Of a stretch of DNA of 28,409 nt, positions 25,253 through 28,409 are shown in pieces. The stretch is from Lachnospiraceae bacterium. Lineage in GTDB: Bacteria; Bacillota; Clostridia; Lachnospirales; Lachnospiraceae. A model generated the notes under the pieces. It did no database searches. It worked only from the letters and a program-made list of their open reading frames with translations, and was not told the DNA's origin. Within the stretch, counting starts at the first letter, position 1. The number at the start of each line of letters is the position of its first letter. The stretch covers positions 1 through 28,409 of the forward strand of contig CAAEAB010000168.1 in assembly GCA_900753685.1 (NCBI GenBank), in the 5' to 3' direction. A program made the translations under genes and the position numbers.

Positions 25253-26422
25253 ATGAAGAAATTTGTGAAACGGATTGTTTCAATGATTGCTGTGGGCGCG
25301 ATGGCTGCAGCAACTTTGGCCGGCTGCGGAAGCCAGGGGACGGATAACGGCAGTACAGGTTCTGGAGACGTGGCATTGACGATGGATCAGGGGACTGTTA
25401 GTATGGGTGAAGCCCGGCTGTATGCCTATGTGATGAAAAGTCAGTATGAGGCCTATTACGGCTCCTCCATATGGGATATGGAGATTGAAGACGGCGTAAC
25501 CTTCGGTGAATCCATGAAGGATGTGATTACAAGCCAGCTCGTCCAGATGGTTATCTTGAACGGTCAGGCAGAGGACTACGGCGTTTCTCTCAGTGACGAG
25601 GATAATGAGGCCGTAGAAGAATATGTGGAGAACTTTAAGACAAATATCGGTGAAGATGTTATGACTGACGAGGGCATTACGGAGGATGATGTCCGTTCCG
25701 TTGTACAGAAGAGTACTCTAGCCGGTAATGTTTATCAGGCGATGTTTGATGCAGAGAAGGTGGAGCTGACCGATGAAGAGAAGGCAGACGCCACCTGCAT
25801 TAAGGTTCAGCATATACTGATCTCCACAACGGATACGACCAAAAAGGATGATGAAGGCAATACGGTGGATATGACGGACGAGGAAAAAGAAGCATATCTG
25901 GCCGGACAAAAGGCGAAGGCGGAAGAGGCCCTGGAAAAAGCCAAAAATGGTGAAGATTTCCAGACGCTGGCTGACGAATATAGCAGTGAAAACGCCGGTT
26001 TTGAGTTTTCCTTTGATAAAAACGGATATGATCCTGTGAATATGACATCCATGGTAGAGCCTTTCTATACGGCCGCATGGCAGCTTGGGGAAGGCGAGCT
26101 GAGCGACCTGGTGGAGAGCCAGTATGGTTACCATATTATCAAGTGTATTTCCTTAAATGACGAGGAGGCAACGGCTGCGTCTGTCGAAAGTGCCGAAAGC
26201 ACCAAGAAGAGTACAAGTCTTGATGAGAAGCTGAATCAGACGATGGAGGAAGCAAGTTATACCGAATCCGAAGCGTGGAAGGCTTATAAGCTCACCTCCG
26301 GAACGGATGAAGAGGAAACCTCTGGCGAGACCGGTGAATCGGCAGAAACATCAACCGAGACCGCAGCAGAGACGGAAACTGCTTCGGAAACCAGTACAAC
26401 GACAGAGACAGCGTCTGAATAA
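25253..26422 (+). CDS. prsA: PrsA-like lipoprotein foldase (parvulin peptidyl-prolyl isomerase)
   Basis: A predicted membrane-attached foldase that helps secreted proteins fold outside the cell. The 389-aa product has a lipoprotein signal peptide with a charged start (KKFVKR) and lipobox TLAGC, Cys25 being the lipidation site. The N-terminal chaperone-like region (~45-175) follows. The parvulin domain spans about 183-298, from CIKVQHILIST (H187) to QYGYHIIKCISL (H294). An insertion in it is acidic (DTTKKDDEGNTVDMTDEEKEAY) and the usual GGxLG/F block is degenerate (ENAGFEFSFDKNGY). The last ~40 residues are a low-complexity Ser/Thr/Glu tail, probably a flexible wall-spanning or surface segment. 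The ribosome site is AGAAGGAG. It has its own promoter and terminator; a foldase after mfd is common in clostridia. Confidence 0.92.
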   Translation: MKKFVKRIVSMIAVGAMAAATLAGCGSQGTDNGSTGSGDVALTMDQGTVSMGEARLYAYVMKSQYEAYYGSSIWDMEIEDGVTFGESMKDVITSQLVQMVILNGQAEDYGVSLSDEDNEAVEEYVENFKTNIGEDVMTDEGITEDDVRSVVQKSTLAGNVYQAMFDAEKVELTDEEKADATCIKVQHILISTTDTTKKDDEGNTVDMTDEEKEAYLAGQKAKAEEALEKAKNGEDFQTLADEYSSENAGFEFSFDKNGYDPVNMTSMVEPFYTAAWQLGEGELSDLVESQYGYHIIKCISLNDEEATAASVESAESTKKSTSLDEKLNQTMEEASYTESEAWKAYKLTSGTDEEETSGETGESAETSTETAAETETASETSTTTETASE

Positions 26423-26453
26423 CATATGTGATATAATGAAATAGAAATTGACA

Positions 26454-26509
26454 GAAAGCAGCCTTGGACAGCGGCCCGAAAGAGCCACACAAAGGCTGCT
26501 TTCTTTTTT
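26454..26509 (+). terminator. Intrinsic terminator after the foldase gene
   Basis: GAAAGCAGCCTT (26454-26465) pairs with AAGGCTGCTTTC (26492-26503) over a 26-nt loop that has its own small GGC/GCC pairing, followed by T6. Confidence 0.88.
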
Positions 26510-26542
26510 ACAGGAACACTTTACAGGACTAAAGATTGACTG

Positions 26543-26571
26543 TTGACAAGAAATCTGACCTTATGTATATT
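26543..26571 (+). promoter_or_regulatory. Strong sigma-A promoter of the DUF554 gene
   Basis: A perfect TTGACA (26543-26548), a 17-bp spacer and TATATT (26566-26571, 5 of 6), 38 bp before the start codon. Confidence 0.75.
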
Positions 26572-26609
26572 ATTAATCATGGGGAAATTTGAAGAATCGA
26601 GGGAGAAAG

Positions 26610-27293
26610 ATGTTAGGCGTTTTAGTCAATGTGGGAACAGTATTGATCGGAAGTCTTGTCGGTCTGTTTTTAAAACGGGGAATTCCGGCAAAGGTCACAG
26701 AGGCGTTGATGATCGGTATTGGACTGTGTACGGTGTTTATCGGCATATCCGGGGCGCTTGAGGGAGAAAACACTCTGGTGCTGATTTTGTCGATGGCCAT
26801 AGGAACGGTCATCGGAACGCTGTTAGATATTGATAAACAGCTGAACCGTCTGGCGGCCTATGTGGAGGCGCGGTTTAAGCAGAAGGAGGGGCAGGTGACA
26901 GTGGCGGAGGGCTTTGTGACGGCCAGCCTTTTGTTCTGTGTGGGAGCCATGACGATTGTCGGCTCACTTCAGGCCGGGCTTACCGGGGATTGTGAGATGT
27001 TGTTCACAAAGGCGACGCTGGATCTAGTTTCTTCCTGCGTACTGGCAGCCAGCCTTGGCATCGGTGTCTTGCTGGCAGATATCTTTGTCCTTGTATTTCA
27101 GGGTGGCATTGTTCTGCTGGCCGGCCTTGTGGCGCCGTTTCTGACAGATTACGCCATTGGGGAGATGACCTGCGCCGGTTCGGTGCTTATTATCGCGTTG
27201 GGCCTGAATTTGATTGGAGTGACGAAAATCAAAGTGGCCAATTATCTGCCGGTCATTTTTATACCGCCGATACTATGCCTGTTTATGTCGTAG
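26610..27293 (+). CDS. DUF554 family integral membrane protein (YdfK/YqgA-like)
   Basis: A 227-aa polytopic membrane protein of the DUF554 family; substrate unknown, possibly a transporter. The ATG at 26610 has GAGGGAG about 6 nt upstream; a TTG seven codons earlier is in frame but lacks a site. About six hydrophobic segments are seen, including LGVLVNVGTVLIGSLVGLFL at the start, ALMIGIGLCTVFIGISGAL, and VLILSMAIGTVIGTLL. Family marks are the N-terminal GTVLIGSLVG, the glycine-rich GIGLCTVFIGISG, LLFCVGAMTIVGSLQAGLTGD, and the C-terminal GLNLIGVTKIKVANYLPVIFIPP. It has its own promoter, and no clear terminator separates it from homoserine dehydrogenase. Confidence 0.93.
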   Translation: MLGVLVNVGTVLIGSLVGLFLKRGIPAKVTEALMIGIGLCTVFIGISGALEGENTLVLILSMAIGTVIGTLLDIDKQLNRLAAYVEARFKQKEGQVTVAEGFVTASLLFCVGAMTIVGSLQAGLTGDCEMLFTKATLDLVSSCVLAASLGIGVLLADIFVLVFQGGIVLLAGLVAPFLTDYAIGEMTCAGSVLIIALGLNLIGVTKIKVANYLPVIFIPPILCLFMS

Positions 27294-27331
27294 GAAAGGG
27301 CGTAAAACGGGGACTTTTATTAATTTTCCTG

Positions 27332-27359
27332 TGTACAAATAAAAAAATCATGATAGAAT
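27332..27359 (+). promoter_or_regulatory. Candidate promoter of the homoserine dehydrogenase gene
   Basis: TAGAAT (27354-27359, 5 of 6) preceded by TGA (extended -10), with TGTACA (27332-27337, 4 of 6) at a 16-bp spacer. No T-box or other riboswitch is seen in the 102-bp gap. Confidence 0.5.
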
Positions 27360-27395
27360 AGACACGTGGAAATGTAAAAACAGAGGAGATTTACC

Positions 27396-28409
27396 ATGGA
27401 AAAAGAGACAAAACCAATTAAAATAGCCATCATGGGAGCCGGAACAGTCGGCGGCGGTGTATATAAGCTGCTTCAGATGCGCAAAGACGATATGAGCCAG
27501 AGAATCGGTACGGATATCGAGATTAAAAAGATTCTTGTGAAAAGTATTCCGGAAACCCGTAAGGATGTTGACCCTTCGTTATTGACAGAAAATTTTGAAG
27601 ATATTATTAATGATGACAGTATCCGGATTGTTGTGGAGGTTATGGGAGGTATCGAGCCGGCCCGTACCTTTATTTTGCGCTGCCTGAATGCAGGTAAGAG
27701 TGTTGTATCTGCCAATAAAGATTTGATTGCTGTTCACGGAAGAGAGCTTTTGGATGCTGCAGAGGCCCAGCATGTGGACTTCATGTTTGAGGCGTCTTGT
27801 GCCGGAGGTATTCCGATTATCCGTCCGTTGAAGCAGTGTCTTATTGCCAATGATATCACTGAGATCATGGGTATCGTCAATGGTACGACCAACTATATTC
27901 TGACGAAGATGGAGCAGGAAGGCATGGAATTTGAGGAGGCTCTTGCAAAGGCGACAGAGCTGGGCTATGCGGAAGCGGATCCAACAGCGGATGTGGAAGG
28001 CTTGGATGCCGGACGGAAGATGGCGATCATGGGTTCCATCGGTTTTCACTCTCGAATTACATTTAATGACGTTTATACCGAGGGAATTACACATATTACC
28101 TCGAAGGATATTAAATATGCCAAAGATATGGATTGCGTGATCAAGCTGCTTGGCATCGCGAGAAATACGTCGACGGGCGTGGAAGTGCGTGTTCATCCGA
28201 CATTGATTAATAAAGAGCATCCGCTGGCTACGGTCAATGATGTATTTAATGCCGTATTTATCCACGGAGATGCAGTGGATGATACGATGTTTTACGGACG
28301 GGGCGCGGGAGAGATGCCGACGGCCAGCGCGGTTGTGGGCGACGTGCTGGAGGCGGCTAAAAATATTCTCGGCGGCTGCCTTGGTATGTTTGGCTGTACT
28401 TGTTACAGA
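27396..28409 (+). CDS. hom: Homoserine dehydrogenase (5' part, runs off the window)
   Basis: Reduces aspartate semialdehyde to homoserine with NAD(P)H, feeding threonine, methionine and isoleucine synthesis. The first 338 codons are present and open to the edge. The ATG follows AGAGGAGA by about 7 nt. Motifs: nucleotide-binding IMGAGTVGGGVY (12-23), VVEVMGGIEPA, SANKDLIAVHG, the substrate block EASCAGGIPIIRPLKQCL, GIVNGTTNYILTKM, and the catalytic region GYAEADPTADVEGLDAGRKMAIM. The usual C-terminal ACT regulatory domain would lie beyond the window, so I cannot tell whether it is present. Confidence 0.96.
   Translation, partial: MEKETKPIKIAIMGAGTVGGGVYKLLQMRKDDMSQRIGTDIEIKKILVKSIPETRKDVDPSLLTENFEDIINDDSIRIVVEVMGGIEPARTFILRCLNAGKSVVSANKDLIAVHGRELLDAAEAQHVDFMFEASCAGGIPIIRPLKQCLIANDITEIMGIVNGTTNYILTKMEQEGMEFEEALAKATELGYAEADPTADVEGLDAGRKMAIMGSIGFHSRITFNDVYTEGITHITSKDIKYAKDMDCVIKLLGIARNTSTGVEVRVHPTLINKEHPLATVNDVFNAVFIHGDAVDDTMFYGRGAGEMPTASAVVGDVLEAAKNILGGCLGMFGCTCYR

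Noticed and set aside
27579..28265. A 228-codon antisense frame
   Set aside because: It lies fully inside the homoserine dehydrogenase gene, which has every family motif; it is a shadow of that frame with no ribosome site.

Overview
The window looks like a chromosomal stretch from a Gram-positive, low-to-moderate-GC anaerobe of the Clostridia, most likely family Lachnospiraceae. Clues are the paired ADP-glucose pyrophosphorylase genes glgC/glgD, a Firmicutes-type primosome gene pair (tandem-DnaD-domain protein plus DnaI-like loader), an LtaS-type membrane phosphotransferase, spoVG, a PrsA-type lipoprotein foldase, strong AGGAGG-type ribosome binding sites, and a long divergent PRPP synthetase. 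I see no phage, insertion sequence, CRISPR array, tRNA or rRNA. The content is essentially core genome.

Layout. (1) 111-5042: a leaderless VanY-type carboxypeptidase (-), then a small conserved-looking protein, a methyltransferase and a large membrane-anchored protein with a degenerate C39-like C-terminus (+). A bidirectional terminator closes this block against an M29 aminopeptidase (5113-6228, -). (2) 6401-12706 (+): asnS, an LtaS-family protein and a YhaO/YhaN-like (SbcD/SbcC-like) nuclease-ATPase pair, ending in a strong bidirectional hairpin. (3) 12759-17977 (-), in transcription order: murC, a DnaA-box-rich intergenic region, a DnaB/DnaD-type primosome protein, a DnaI-like helicase loader, and a long PRPP synthetase with its own promoter. 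(4) 18251-21012 (+): glgC-glgD-spoVG behind a good extended -10 promoter and ending at a strong terminator. (5) 21101-26503 (+): pth-mfd, then a PrsA-like foldase with its own promoter and terminator. (6) 26610-end (+): a DUF554 membrane protein and the 5' part of homoserine dehydrogenase, cut by the window edge.

How it fits together. murC, spoVG, prs, pth, mfd and prsA are members of a gene neighbourhood known from many Firmicutes (murC/purR/spoVG/glmU/prs/pth/mfd). Here that neighbourhood is rearranged: prs and murC are inverted relative to the rest, glgCD sits where glmU would be expected, and the primosome pair is inserted. The most interesting non-coding object is the 374-bp gap 16227-16600. 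It carries five perfect DnaA boxes (two pairs exactly abutting), three near matches, an 11-bp inverted repeat built from two boxes, and Spo0A-like boxes. It lies directly upstream of the operon for the helicase-loading proteins, which suggests DnaA control of its own downstream partners and/or a DnaA-titration locus.
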